From DATLHO01 sp035539855 (GTDB lineage: Bacteria > Bacteroidota > Ignavibacteria > OLB7), in assembly GCA_035539855.1 (NCBI GenBank), contig DATLHO010000222.1, forward strand, positions 1-51,231: 51,231 bases of DNA, read 5' to 3'. The notes below the pieces were generated by a model, which worked only from the letters and a program-made list of their open reading frames with translations, was not told where the DNA came from and made no database searches. The position numbers and the translations under genes were made by a program. Below are positions 17,461 through 26,064 of the stretch, one piece after another; position 1 is the stretch's first letter, and each line of letters begins with the position of its first letter.

Positions 17461-17465
17461 GCCCA

Positions 17466-17996
17466 ATGAAAACTTCACACAACTCCTACCTCGTCGAGCA
17501 CAACGACACGCAACTCCAGGCGACCTCAACCGAATATGGCGTCCATGTCGCCGGCGAGGAGCACCCGGTTCCGATTCTCGACGGCGATCGCCTCCGCAGT
17601 CTCGTTGGACTCTTTTCCGACGGCCTCGATACGCCGATCTACGTCGAGCAGGGCGACGCGCCCAACGACTACGTCGTCTACCTTCGCGGCGAAGTCATCC
17701 CGGTGCGCGTGCTCAGCGCGCGCGATCAGCGCCTGCAGGCGCTGCGCAAGAGCGCCGTCGGGAGCCGATCGAGCGCTCACCTGGTGAGCGCGCCGATGCC
17801 CGGGATGCTGAAGGAGATTCTCGTCGGTGAAGGACAGGTGGTCGTCAAGGGTGAGACCCTGTGCATACTCGAGGCGATGAAAATGGAGAACGAGATCAAG
17901 GCGCCTGCCAGACTCATGGTCAAGCGTTTGATCGTCTCGGCTGGAACGGCCGTTGAAAAGGGCGCGCCGCTGCTCGAGCTCCAGCCGGAAGGCTAG
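17466..17996 (+). CDS. biotin carboxyl carrier protein of an acyl-CoA carboxylase
   Basis: This 176-residue protein carries the biotin that shuttles CO2 between the carboxylase and carboxyltransferase of acetyl- or propionyl-CoA carboxylase. The C-terminal biotinyl domain (about residues 105-174) has SAPMPGMLKEI and the modification site EAMKMEN (Lys biotinylated). The N-terminal 100 residues end in a strand-and-helix segment (VYLRGEVIPVRVLSARDQRLQAL) reminiscent of the BT domain that docks carrier to the core in propionyl-CoA-type enzymes. With methylmalonyl-CoA epimerase at 36.5 kb, a propionyl-CoA role is plausible; acetyl-CoA carboxylase with accD is the alternative. Confidence 0.82.
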   Translation: MKTSHNSYLVEHNDTQLQATSTEYGVHVAGEEHPVPILDGDRLRSLVGLFSDGLDTPIYVEQGDAPNDYVVYLRGEVIPVRVLSARDQRLQALRKSAVGSRSSAHLVSAPMPGMLKEILVGEGQVVVKGETLCILEAMKMENEIKAPARLMVKRLIVSAGTAVEKGAPLLELQPEG

Positions 17997-18044
17997 ACCG
18001 AAACGGACCGCAATCATCTCATCATACCGGAAGAGGAGTCGAAC

Positions 18045-18755
18045 ATGAGCATCTTCGGGCGAATGACGGATATCGTCAAAGCCAACATCAACGATCTGCT
18101 GGATCGAGCCGAGGATCCGGAGAAGATGATCAAGCAGATGGTGCTGGAGATGGAGGAAGCGGTCAACAAGGCGACGCTCGCCGTCGGCTCGGCCATTGCC
18201 AACGAGAAGTCCCTCGAGCGTCAATACAACAAGCAGCTCGCGCAGACCAACGACTGGCAGCAGAAGGCGATCACCGCGGTCAACGCCGGCCGCGACGATC
18301 TCGCACGCCAGGCGCTCGAGCGCAAGAACACCATCGGCAAGAACGTCGCCGACCTCGATCGGATGGTCACCGAGGCGCGCACGACCTCGACGCAGCTTCG
18401 CGGCCAGCTCGATCAGCTCAAAGCGAAGCTCGACGAGGCCCGCATGCGCCAGAATACGCTGATCGCGCGCTCGCAGGCCGCCAAGGCGAAGAAGCAGATC
18501 GCGCAGTCGTTCGCCGGCATCGGCAGCGACGCGTTCTCGAAGTTCGACAAGCTCGAGCAGCGCGTCGAGAAGACCGAGGCCGAGGCCGACGCGTTCGCAC
18601 AGCTCGCCGGCGAGAACACGTCGCTCGAGGATCAGTTCAAGATGCTCGGCACCAGCACCGAGGTCGACGACGAGCTCCTGCAGCTCAAGGCCCAGCTCGG
18701 AACAGGCAGCCAGTCCGCCGGGAGTCTCACCGAGGGCTCGGGCGCGAAGGAGTAA
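18045..18755 (+). CDS. pspA: PspA/IM30 family membrane stress protein
   Basis: This 236-residue protein is almost wholly coiled-coil, as in PspA/IM30/Vipp1, which bind and stabilise damaged inner membranes as ESCRT-III-like assemblies. The start MSIFGRMTDIVKANINDLLD forms the amphipathic membrane-binding helix and DRAEDPEKMIKQMVLEM is the conserved helix that follows. The tail after about residue 205 is low-complexity (Gly/Ser). It has a good ribosome-binding site (GAAGAGGAGT) and lies 48 bases after the biotin carrier gene, probably on the same transcript. No PspF or PspBC partner is present. Confidence 0.92.
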   Translation: MSIFGRMTDIVKANINDLLDRAEDPEKMIKQMVLEMEEAVNKATLAVGSAIANEKSLERQYNKQLAQTNDWQQKAITAVNAGRDDLARQALERKNTIGKNVADLDRMVTEARTTSTQLRGQLDQLKAKLDEARMRQNTLIARSQAAKAKKQIAQSFAGIGSDAFSKFDKLEQRVEKTEAEADAFAQLAGENTSLEDQFKMLGTSTEVDDELLQLKAQLGTGSQSAGSLTEGSGAKE

Positions 18756-18786
18756 CCACGTCGAAGAACCTCACGTCGAACTATCC

Positions 18787-19269
18787 ATGAGCAATCATAT
18801 TCCGATGGAACAGAACCAGGAGCTGCTGGATGCCGCCCGTGTGCGGGTGCGCGAGTATCTGAACGAGATCCATCCCGATTTCGTCGAGTTCGAGGATGGT
18901 CGTTTCACCGTACAGGAAGGCTCGGCGACGATCTCGATCACCATCCGCCCCTGGCATGAAGGGGATTCCGCTGTCGAGTTCACGAGCCAGCTCGTCACCG
19001 GTGGCACGATCGACGAGAAGGTCATGCGGTGGCTGCTCGAGAAGAACGTCGAGCTCCATTTCGGTGCGCTCGGACTGCTCTTCGACGACACGATCGTCTA
19101 CTCGCATACGCTCCCCGGCTGCGATCTCAGCCGCAAGGAGTTCGAGGCCACGATCCGTACCGTCTCGATGATCGCCGATCACTACGATGACGAGCTCATG
19201 GCGATGACCGGCGGTACCAATGGTCCCGCCGCCGTCGAGCAGGTCGCCGCGGAGCTGGGTAAGAGCTGA
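18787..19269 (+). CDS. YbjN / type III chaperone-like protein
   Basis: This 160-residue acidic cytoplasmic protein matches the YbjN fold, an alpha/beta sandwich shared with type III secretion chaperones. The pattern of an N-terminal helix (DAARVRVREYLNEI), a beta stretch with ISITIRPW, a central RWLLEKNVELHFGALGLLF and a C-terminal helix fits the family. Its role is unclear; family members affect stress tolerance and motility when altered. It follows pspA by 31 bases and the pair ends in a strong terminator, so a shared envelope-stress operon is likely. Confidence 0.7.
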   Translation: MSNHIPMEQNQELLDAARVRVREYLNEIHPDFVEFEDGRFTVQEGSATISITIRPWHEGDSAVEFTSQLVTGGTIDEKVMRWLLEKNVELHFGALGLLFDDTIVYSHTLPGCDLSRKEFEATIRTVSMIADHYDDELMAMTGGTNGPAAVEQVAAELGKS

Positions 19270-19302
19270 GAGCCACGTCCGTCGACGCTCTCGAAAGAGA
19301 AG

Positions 19303-19331
19303 AAGGGCGGTCCCGATTCGGGACCGCCCTT
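19303..19331. terminator. bidirectional intrinsic terminator after the pspA operon
   Basis: AAGGGCGGTCCC (19303-19314) pairs perfectly with GGGACCGCCCTT (19320-19331) around a GATTC loop. An A-rich stretch precedes it and TTTC follows, so it can serve both the plus-strand pspA group and the minus-strand glycosyltransferase. Confidence 0.8.
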
Positions 19332-19345
19332 TCATGTTCGGGGGG

Positions 19346-20929
19346 CTACGGCGTCGTGACGCGAAAGCTCGTGCCGTCGAAGATGATCCAGCGCCGTGAG
19401 GCATCCAGACCGATCGTGCGCGTTCGTCCGGCTCGATCGAGCTCCCCGACCACCGGTCCCGCGTCGGTCGGAACCGTGGTTGCGACGCCGGGCTCGATCT
19501 GCCGTGCGACGTTCGCGGGTGAGTTGACGAAGAAGGCGCCGCTGCGGACGGTGAGCCACAGGAGCGAGTCGTGATCGATCCGGATGCCGACCGGCAACGC
19601 TCCGACTTCGAGGCGGGAGGCGACGGCGATCGGCCGGTCGCGATCGCCGGTCAAATGCCGCACCGTGCCGGCGAAGCCGAGGTTGAAGACGGGGACGCCG
19701 CCGACCTTCCCCGGTACCGTGGCGAAGCGGAGCGTGTCGCCCGGTGGCGTCAGGGCCGCGACGCGACGAATGTCCGGCGCGAGTCGACCGGCCAGCTCGC
19801 TCGCCTCGATCCACCGCCGAATGGTCATCCCGTCGATCACCGCATAACCGATGCCGAGCGCCGCGATCGCCACGAATCCCGCGCGGCGATTCCGCTCCGT
19901 GAGCCGCGCCACGAGCCACCCCGCGCCGATCGCAAAGAAGATCGAGGGGATGTAGAGGTACCACCGCATCGTCAGTCGCAGCACCGGAATCAACGTCACC
20001 AACAGTGCGGTCGCACAGAACAGAAGCGGACCGAGACTGCGTCGCCATCGGAGCAGAACGAATGCTCCCATGGCGAGCGCGGCGACGGCCAGGCCAATGA
20101 AGAGGCCCGGACGCGCGCGCAGGAGCTCCTCGGTCGCAGCATGACCGGCAGGGATCACCAGCAGGCCCATGTAGGTCGCGACGTTACGCACGAGGTTGAC
20201 GATCGGCACGTCGCCGTGCACGCCGGATGAGGCGAAGAGGTTGTTGTCGAGCGCGATCCACCGAGCCAGCAGAACGCCGCCGACGACGATCGCCAGCGGC
20301 AGCGAGGCGACCATCACTACCGTGCGACGCTCGCGTACCTGCGCATCGCGACGCAGCCACCACGCGACGATGCCCGCGACGATCGGGAGGGTGATCGCCA
20401 TCTCCTTCGTGAGCATCGCCAGCAGTCCCAGCCCGAGCGTTCCCACGAGCGTCCAAGCGCTCGGCGCTTCGAGATGTCGCGCAAGGATAATGAGCGACGC
20501 GAGGTAGAACGTCGCGCAGAGCACGTCGGTGCGTCCGGCGATCCAGTAAAGGGAAGTCTCGTGAATCGGATGCAGACCGAAGAGGAGCAGCGCGAACAGG
20601 GCAGTGGCCTCGTCGAAGCGCAGTGCCCGCGCCAGGCGCCAGACCAGGAGCGTGTTCAGCAGGTGGAGCGCGAGGTTGGTGAGGCGGAATCCCGAGGGCG
20701 TCCATCCCCACGCGAGGAAGTCGAGGGCGAGACTCAGATCGAAGAGCGGGCGGTAGTAGACCTCGATCACCTCGGCGCGCGAGAACAGTGCCTCGAGCAA
20801 CGGCAGCGGCCGGTGCAGCGCGAACTCGATGATCGTGTAGTCGTCGTTGACGAAACCGATGGCAAGCATCGGCGCGAGGGCCGCCGCGACCGCAGCGAGT
20901 GCGAGCGCGACCTGCACGCCCCTACGCAT
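19346..20929 (-). CDS. GT-C fold membrane glycosyltransferase-like protein
   Basis: This 527-residue protein has about eleven hydrophobic segments and a C-terminal soluble part of roughly 130 residues. The first outer loop includes FVNDDYTIIEF; an acidic pair in that loop is the catalytic mark of GT-C polyprenyl-phosphate-sugar glycosyltransferases such as protein mannosyltransferases. HPIHETSLYWIAGRTDVL resembles the TMTC/PMT group. It probably moves sugars from a lipid carrier onto an outer acceptor. Its ATG at 20929 overlaps the end of the polyprenyl synthase gene by eight bases, which makes the lipid carrier precursor, so coupling is sensible. Acceptor unknown. Confidence 0.7.
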   Translation of the reverse strand: MRRGVQVALALAAVAAALAPMLAIGFVNDDYTIIEFALHRPLPLLEALFSRAEVIEVYYRPLFDLSLALDFLAWGWTPSGFRLTNLALHLLNTLLVWRLARALRFDEATALFALLLFGLHPIHETSLYWIAGRTDVLCATFYLASLIILARHLEAPSAWTLVGTLGLGLLAMLTKEMAITLPIVAGIVAWWLRRDAQVRERRTVVMVASLPLAIVVGGVLLARWIALDNNLFASSGVHGDVPIVNLVRNVATYMGLLVIPAGHAATEELLRARPGLFIGLAVAALAMGAFVLLRWRRSLGPLLFCATALLVTLIPVLRLTMRWYLYIPSIFFAIGAGWLVARLTERNRRAGFVAIAALGIGYAVIDGMTIRRWIEASELAGRLAPDIRRVAALTPPGDTLRFATVPGKVGGVPVFNLGFAGTVRHLTGDRDRPIAVASRLEVGALPVGIRIDHDSLLWLTVRSGAFFVNSPANVARQIEPGVATTVPTDAGPVVGELDRAGRTRTIGLDASRRWIIFDGTSFRVTTP

Positions 20930-21896
20930 TGCGCGTAAGAGCGAACTCGACGAACTCCAGCAGCGAGCGCTTCGCCGGCGAGTCGGGGAAACGGGCGATG
21001 GCGGCACGCGCGCGCTCGCAGTACTCGATCGCCGTCTTCTCGGCGTAGACGATACCGCCGTACTGCGTCACGAACGCGCGGACGGTCGCCGAGCGCTCCG
21101 CTGACTCCTTGCCGCTGCGGATGAGCTTGAGGATCGCCTTCGACTCCTTGCGCGGCGCCTGAGTCATCGAGTGGATGAGCGGGAGTGTGAGCTTGCGCTC
21201 CTTGAGGTCGTTGCCGACGGGCTTGCCGATCGCAGCGCCGGTGGAGACGTAGTCGAAGATGTCGTCACGGATCTGGAACGCGATGCCGACGAGCTCACCG
21301 TAGTCGCGCAACGCCTGGCGCGCCTCGATGTCGTCGGTCGCGCTGGCGGCGCCGAGCGCGCAGCAGGTGCCGATCAGCGAGGCGGTCTTGTCGGAGATGA
21401 TGCGGAAGTACTCCTCCTCGCGGATGTCGAGCTGGCGGGACTTCTGAATCTGCAGCAGCTCGCCCTCGCTCATGCGGCGGACGGCGTCGGAGGTGAGGCG
21501 GAGGAAGTCGAACTCGCCGTGGTCGACGGCGACGAGCAGGCCGCGCGACAGCAGGTAGTCGCCGACGAGCACCGCGACCTTGTTCTTCCAGACGGCATTG
21601 ATCGACGGGAACGAGCGGCGCTCGTCGGCCTCGTCGACGACGTCGTCGTGCACGAGCGTCGCGGTGTGCAGCAGCTCGACCATGGTCGCGGCGACGTAGC
21701 TGCGACGCGAGACTCCGCCGGCGACCTCGGCCGCGAGCATCACGAGAATCGGCCGGACCTGCTTGCCCTTCTGCCGGAGCAGATAGCGCACGACGATGTC
21801 GAGCAGGAGGATCTTCGAGTGCATCGAGTCGCGAAAGAAGCGTCGGAACTCCTTCAGGTGCGGATCGATCGGACGTGAGATTGCGCTGAGATCCAT
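20922..21896 (-). CDS. polyprenyl diphosphate synthase
   Basis: This 324-residue trans-type prenyltransferase elongates isoprenoid diphosphates with isopentenyl diphosphate, giving the side chain of menaquinone or a similar lipid. The first aspartate-rich motif is LVHDDVVDEADERR and the second is FQIRDDIFDY, with the KGKQVRP substrate-binding stretch near the N terminus and GKPVGNDLKERKLTLPLI downstream. These are features of the octa-/heptaprenyl synthase (IspB/HepT) group; the chain length cannot be set from the sequence by eye. Confidence 0.92.
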   Translation of the reverse strand: MDLSAISRPIDPHLKEFRRFFRDSMHSKILLLDIVVRYLLRQKGKQVRPILVMLAAEVAGGVSRRSYVAATMVELLHTATLVHDDVVDEADERRSFPSINAVWKNKVAVLVGDYLLSRGLLVAVDHGEFDFLRLTSDAVRRMSEGELLQIQKSRQLDIREEEYFRIISDKTASLIGTCCALGAASATDDIEARQALRDYGELVGIAFQIRDDIFDYVSTGAAIGKPVGNDLKERKLTLPLIHSMTQAPRKESKAILKLIRSGKESAERSATVRAFVTQYGGIVYAEKTAIEYCERARAAIARFPDSPAKRSLLEFVEFALTRNA

Positions 21897-21940
21897 TCTA
21901 TGGCTGCCGGCTCCGGACGGTTCGAGAGCGTGATTCGATG

Positions 21941-23071
21941 CTATTGCTGGTCGGCGGTATTCTCGATGTCCTCGTCGCCGAACTGTTCGGAGTAGGCTTC
22001 GTCGCGCTTGCGCGCGGCGACGGCCGACACGAGGATGCTGATCTCGAAGAGACCGTACAGGGGCACGGCAAGGATGAGCTGATTGAAGGGGTCGGGCGTC
22101 GGAGTGATGATCGCCGAGGTGATCAGGATCACGACCGCCGCGTGGCGACGATAGTGCCGCATGAACGCCGGCGTCAGGATGCCGAAGCGGCCGAGCGCGA
22201 ACGCGAGCATCGGCATCTCGAAGACGACGCCGCAGGCGAGGATGAACCCGAGCACGAAGCTGAAGTACTCACTGATCGCCCAGAAGTTGACGATCCCCTC
22301 GTAGACGAACCCCGACGCGAACTCGAGCGACGTCGGCACCATCACGAAGTACGCGAACGTGACGCCGAGCAGGAAGCAGAAGATCGTCGCCACCGCGATC
22401 CAGCTCGAGTACCGCCGCTCCTTCGGATACAGTCCCGGCCTGACGAACTGCCAGAACTGCCAGATGATCCACGGAATCGAGATGATCAGTCCGCTGACGA
22501 GCAGCACCTGCAGCGTCAGCGTCAACTGACCCATCGGATTGATGTTCTGCAGGTTCACCTTCGCGACGCGCGCCGGCCTGAGGAGAATCTCCTGGATGAT
22601 GAAGTCGCTGAAGACCGCCGCGATGATCGCGGCGACGACCAGTCCGAGGATCGCCTTGATAATACGCGAGCGAAGCTCCTCGAGATGATCGAAGAACCCC
22701 ATGTCGCCTCGCGGCGCATCCTCGGGATTCTCGGGCTCGGGGACCGGCTCGATCGGGCGGATCGGCGGCGGCTCGTCGTGGCTGGCGCCGCGGTCGGCGT
22801 ATGGCCAGTCCTGGTAGGCCGCGTCGGGCTGTGGCAGGTCGGTCGGCTCGGGCTCGGGCAGCGCGTCGAATGCCGACTGCGGCTCGGACTCGCCCGCGGG
22901 CTCGAGCTCACCGTTGACGCCCGTCTCGTGCGGGCTCTCGGGCTGCACGGCATCGCCGGGCGCGCCGGCGACCGGCGCCTCGGTGTCCCCGGGCATGTGC
23001 GCGCCGGCGACCGGCTCCGGCGCCGTGTCGTCTCCGTCGGGGCGCTCGCTATCGTTGTCGCTGTCTGCCAT
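21941..23071 (-). CDS. tatC: twin-arginine translocase subunit TatC with long N-terminal extension
   Basis: TatC is the membrane receptor for folded proteins with twin-arginine signals. The core from about residue 125 is standard: FFDHLEELRSRII, six membrane segments, the PWIIWQFWQFVRPGLYPKERR loop and the FEMPM segment before TM5. Ahead of it lies an unusual cytoplasmic extension of about 124 residues rich in Pro, Asp and Glu, probably disordered. ATG 23071 is the only ATG upstream of the core that begins an acidic, AT-rich start; a start at the ATG before GFFDHLEELR would give a normal-length TatC. No tatA or tatB is in the window. glyA ends nine bases upstream. Confidence 0.9.
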   Translation of the reverse strand: MADSDNDSERPDGDDTAPEPVAGAHMPGDTEAPVAGAPGDAVQPESPHETGVNGELEPAGESEPQSAFDALPEPEPTDLPQPDAAYQDWPYADRGASHDEPPPIRPIEPVPEPENPEDAPRGDMGFFDHLEELRSRIIKAILGLVVAAIIAAVFSDFIIQEILLRPARVAKVNLQNINPMGQLTLTLQVLLVSGLIISIPWIIWQFWQFVRPGLYPKERRYSSWIAVATIFCFLLGVTFAYFVMVPTSLEFASGFVYEGIVNFWAISEYFSFVLGFILACGVVFEMPMLAFALGRFGILTPAFMRHYRRHAAVVILITSAIITPTPDPFNQLILAVPLYGLFEISILVSAVAARKRDEAYSEQFGDEDIENTADQQ

Positions 23072-23079
23072 GAAGGGCC

Positions 23080-24423
23080 CTAGACCGTCGCGGCGGTTGG
23101 CAGCTCGGGACGCGGACCGGCCTGCTCCTGCAGATCCGGGTACAGCGGGAACTGTCCGCAGAACTCGCGCACCTCGTTGCTGACCGTCTGCTGCAGCTCG
23201 GTGTTGTCGACGTTCAGGAGGATGCGATCGATGAACTCCGCGATCTGACCCATCTGCGCCTCGCCGAGTCCGCGCGTGGTCATGGCGGCCGAGCCCAGGC
23301 GGATGCCCGAAGTGATCAGCGGCGACTTGTCGTCGAACGGAACCGCGTTCTTGTTGCAGGTGATGCCGGCATGGTCGAGCGCGATCTCGGCGGCCTTGCC
23401 GGTGAGCCCCTTGTTGCGCAGGTCGACGAGCATCAGGTGGTTGTCGGTGCCGCCGGAGATGATGTTGTAGCCGCGCTCGACGAGCGCGGCGGCGAGCGCC
23501 TGCGCGTTGCGGATCACCTGTCCGGTGTAGTCGCGGAAGCCATCGGTGAGCGCTTCGCCGAAGGCGACCGCCTTCGCGGCGATCACGTGCATCAGCGGTC
23601 CGCCCTGGATGCCGGGCATCACCCACGAGTCGATGATCTCCGACATCATCTTCGTCCGGCCCGATTTCGGCGCGACGAGTCCGAACGGATTCTCGAAGTC
23701 CTTGCCGAGCAGGATCATGCCGCCGCGCGGGCCGCGCAGCGTCTTGTGCGTGGTCGAGGTGACGACGTGGCAGTGCTCGACCGGAGAATTCAGCCAGCCC
23801 TTGGCGATGAGTCCGGCCGGGTGAGCGATGTCTGCCATCAGGAACGCTCCGACCTCGCGGGCGATCTCGCCGAAGATGCTGTAGTCGATGTTGCGGCTGT
23901 AGGCCGAGGCGCCGACGGTGATCATCTTCGGCTTGTGCTCGCGGGCCTTGTCGCGCACGGCGTCGTAGTCGATGAGACCCGTCGCCGGATCGATCCCGTA
24001 AGCGACGAACCGGTAGAATTTACCGGAGAAGTTCACCGGCGAGCCGTGTGTCAGGTGTCCGCCGTGCGAGAGGTCCATGCCCAGCACGGTGTCGCCGTGC
24101 TGCAGGAACGAGAAGTACGTGGCCATGTTCGCCGACGAGCCGGAGTGCGGCTGGACGTTGGCGTACTCGGCGCCGAAGAGCTGCTTCAGCCGGTTCTGCG
24201 CCAGCGACTCGGCGACGTCGACCCACTCGCAGCCGCCGTAGTAGCGGCGCCCGGGGTAGCCCTCGGCGTACTTGTTCGTCAGGACCGATCCCTGCGCCTC
24301 GAGCACCGCGCGGCTCGTGAAGTTCTCGCTGGCGATCAGCTCGATCTTGTCGTTCTGGCGGTACAGCTCACCGGTGATCGCGGTGTAGAGCTCGGGGTCC
24401 TGCTGGCGAACGTGCTCGAACAT
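23080..24423 (-). CDS. glyA: serine hydroxymethyltransferase
   Basis: This 447-residue PLP enzyme interconverts serine and glycine with tetrahydrofolate, the main source of one-carbon units. The PLP-binding Lys is in STTHKTLRGPRGG. Other marks are IELIASENFTS at the N terminus, YAEGYPGRRYYGG and the substrate-binding IRLGSAAMTTRG. The C-terminal 20 residues (rich in Pro and Ala) go beyond the family core. It lies between rpiB and tatC on the same strand, with small gaps, so a shared transcript is likely. Confidence 0.96.
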   Translation of the reverse strand: MFEHVRQQDPELYTAITGELYRQNDKIELIASENFTSRAVLEAQGSVLTNKYAEGYPGRRYYGGCEWVDVAESLAQNRLKQLFGAEYANVQPHSGSSANMATYFSFLQHGDTVLGMDLSHGGHLTHGSPVNFSGKFYRFVAYGIDPATGLIDYDAVRDKAREHKPKMITVGASAYSRNIDYSIFGEIAREVGAFLMADIAHPAGLIAKGWLNSPVEHCHVVTSTTHKTLRGPRGGMILLGKDFENPFGLVAPKSGRTKMMSEIIDSWVMPGIQGGPLMHVIAAKAVAFGEALTDGFRDYTGQVIRNAQALAAALVERGYNIISGGTDNHLMLVDLRNKGLTGKAAEIALDHAGITCNKNAVPFDDKSPLITSGIRLGSAAMTTRGLGEAQMGQIAEFIDRILLNVDNTELQQTVSNEVREFCGQFPLYPDLQEQAGPRPELPTAATV

Positions 24424-24473
24424 CGAAGTGCCTTACTGTGGGAAAGAATGTTCTCGTGGATCGAAGGAGGGGC

Positions 24474-24920
24474 TCAGCGCCCGGTGAGCGCATGGATCTT
24501 GTCGACGCGGCGGCGATGGCGCTCGTCGCTCGACGAGTCGGTCGACAGGAAGGTCTCGACGATCTGCTGCGCGGTCGGCCAGTCGACGAGACGCTCGCCG
24601 ATGGTCAGCACGTTGGCGGCGTTGTGCTCACGCGCCAGGCGCGCCATCTCGACGCTGGTGCAGTTGGCCGCACGAACCCCTTCGGACTTGTTGGCGACGA
24701 TCGAGACGCCGATGCCCGAGCCGCAGACGATGATCGCCCGCTCGGCCTCACCGTGCGCGACCGCCTCGGCCGCGGGATGCGCGTAGTCCGGGTAGTCGCA
24801 CGCGTCGCCGTTGGACGGACCGAAGTCCACGACGTCGTGCCCAGCCTCGCGGAGCATCTCCACGATGCGGTCCTTGTACTCGACACCGCCGTGGTCGGCG
24901 GCAAGCGCGATCCGTGCCAT
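24474..24920 (-). CDS. rpiB: ribose 5-phosphate isomerase B
   Basis: This 148-residue enzyme interconverts ribulose 5-phosphate and ribose 5-phosphate in the pentose phosphate pathway. It shows the N-terminal phosphate-binding ALAADHGGVEYK, the active-site Cys in IIVCGSGIGVSI and a conserved REHNAANVLTIGERLVD. It has the usual length of the RpiB/LacA family. It probably begins the rpiB-glyA-tatC-polyprenyl synthase-glycosyltransferase run. Confidence 0.94.
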   Translation of the reverse strand: MARIALAADHGGVEYKDRIVEMLREAGHDVVDFGPSNGDACDYPDYAHPAAEAVAHGEAERAIIVCGSGIGVSIVANKSEGVRAANCTSVEMARLAREHNAANVLTIGERLVDWPTAQQIVETFLSTDSSSDERHRRRVDKIHALTGR

Positions 24921-25003
24921 GCTCGACAGTTCCTCGAAAGAACGTGAAGATACGTTGAATCGCTGTGGCGGAGTAGAGACGAGGTGTTTCGCGGGGGAGG
25001 CCG

Positions 25004-26026
25004 TCAGAAGCCCGCGCTGAGTCCGACGTGATGCGTGAGGTCACCCGGTCCGTCGTGCCAGCGCACCGCGTAGTCGATCCTGAGCTCGCGGGCGAACTCC
25101 ACCGGCAGTCGATAGAGGAATCCGCCCGAGACCTCGCCCGACGTGTTGAGGCCGGCGCGGAATCCGAGGTCGATCGTGGCCAGCGGGACGGCCTCGACCC
25201 CGAGGGCGAATACCGGCAGCGAGTCGATCTGCGCCATGCGCACGCCGGCGGCGCCGAGCACGTAAGCCTTCGGGCGCATCTGCTGCGTCGTCGGCGTGCC
25301 GCTGGGATCCAGCCGCAGGGATTCGATGCGTTCCTCGAGCGACTGCACGTAGGTGGCGCTCAGCCGGGCCTCCCACGGGATCCGCTCGCGCAGCGTCGAC
25401 TCTCCGGCCACCATCTCTCCGGCGATGTTCGCGAGCGTCATGCCGACGTAGAAGCGCTCCTCGAACGCGAGGGTTCCGGCGAGGTCGACCGCGTAGCCGG
25501 TGTTCGTCGCCTCGTATCCGCTGAGGCCGCGGCGCAGCATCCTGAGCGTCGCGCCGACGCTGCCGGGACCGATCGACAGCGCGCCGCCGAGCACGAGTCC
25601 GAGCTCGCGATCGGAGAACGACCCGATGCGCTGGCGGCGATCGTCGAACCGGGGCTGCTCGGTCGTGCCGATCGTCGTCACGCCGGCGCCGACCGCCGCG
25701 AAGCGACCGACCGGCATCGCCGCGCCGAGCGCCGCGACGCCGATGACGCCGAACGCCGGCGACGACCAGCTCGCGGTCGTCGTTGGTCCGTCGATCCAGG
25801 CCAGGGCGGAGCTGTTCGAGAAGAGGGTGGAGGCATCAGGCGCGAACGGAACGCTCACGCCGCCGAGAGCGATCTCCGGTGCGAAGACCGGTGTGCGCAG
25901 CGAGGCGCCGGCGTAGCCGCCCACGCGCTGCGCCATTGCCGGCGCGGCAGCCAGCAGGGCAAGCGCCACGAGGGCGCGAGGATGAAGGCTGCGGAATCGA
26001 CGGGGAGCGAGCGGGATTGGATTCAC
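25004..26026 (-). CDS. PorV/PorQ-like outer-membrane protein
   Basis: This 340-residue protein starts with a signal peptide (Leu/Ala-rich, ending AMAQ) and then consists of alternating short beta strands, as in a FadL-like beta-barrel. The pattern of an early FSNSSALAWIDG after the cleavage site, YVGMTLANIAGEMV, and GGFLYRL resembles the PorV/PorQ family that helps T9SS cargo at the outer membrane. GTG 26026 is the start because it begins the signal peptide; upstream reading is a shadow of the next gene. It is the last gene of a three-gene minus-strand cluster with two T9SS-type proteins. Family assignment is by pattern, not by alignment. Confidence 0.7.
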   Translation of the reverse strand: MNPIPLAPRRFRSLHPRALVALALLAAAPAMAQRVGGYAGASLRTPVFAPEIALGGVSVPFAPDASTLFSNSSALAWIDGPTTTASWSSPAFGVIGVAALGAAMPVGRFAAVGAGVTTIGTTEQPRFDDRRQRIGSFSDRELGLVLGGALSIGPGSVGATLRMLRRGLSGYEATNTGYAVDLAGTLAFEERFYVGMTLANIAGEMVAGESTLRERIPWEARLSATYVQSLEERIESLRLDPSGTPTTQQMRPKAYVLGAAGVRMAQIDSLPVFALGVEAVPLATIDLGFRAGLNTSGEVSGGFLYRLPVEFARELRIDYAVRWHDGPGDLTHHVGLSAGF

Positions 26027-26064
26027 GATGTGCTCGTAGGGCGGGCGCCAGCACGCGAGCGCGC

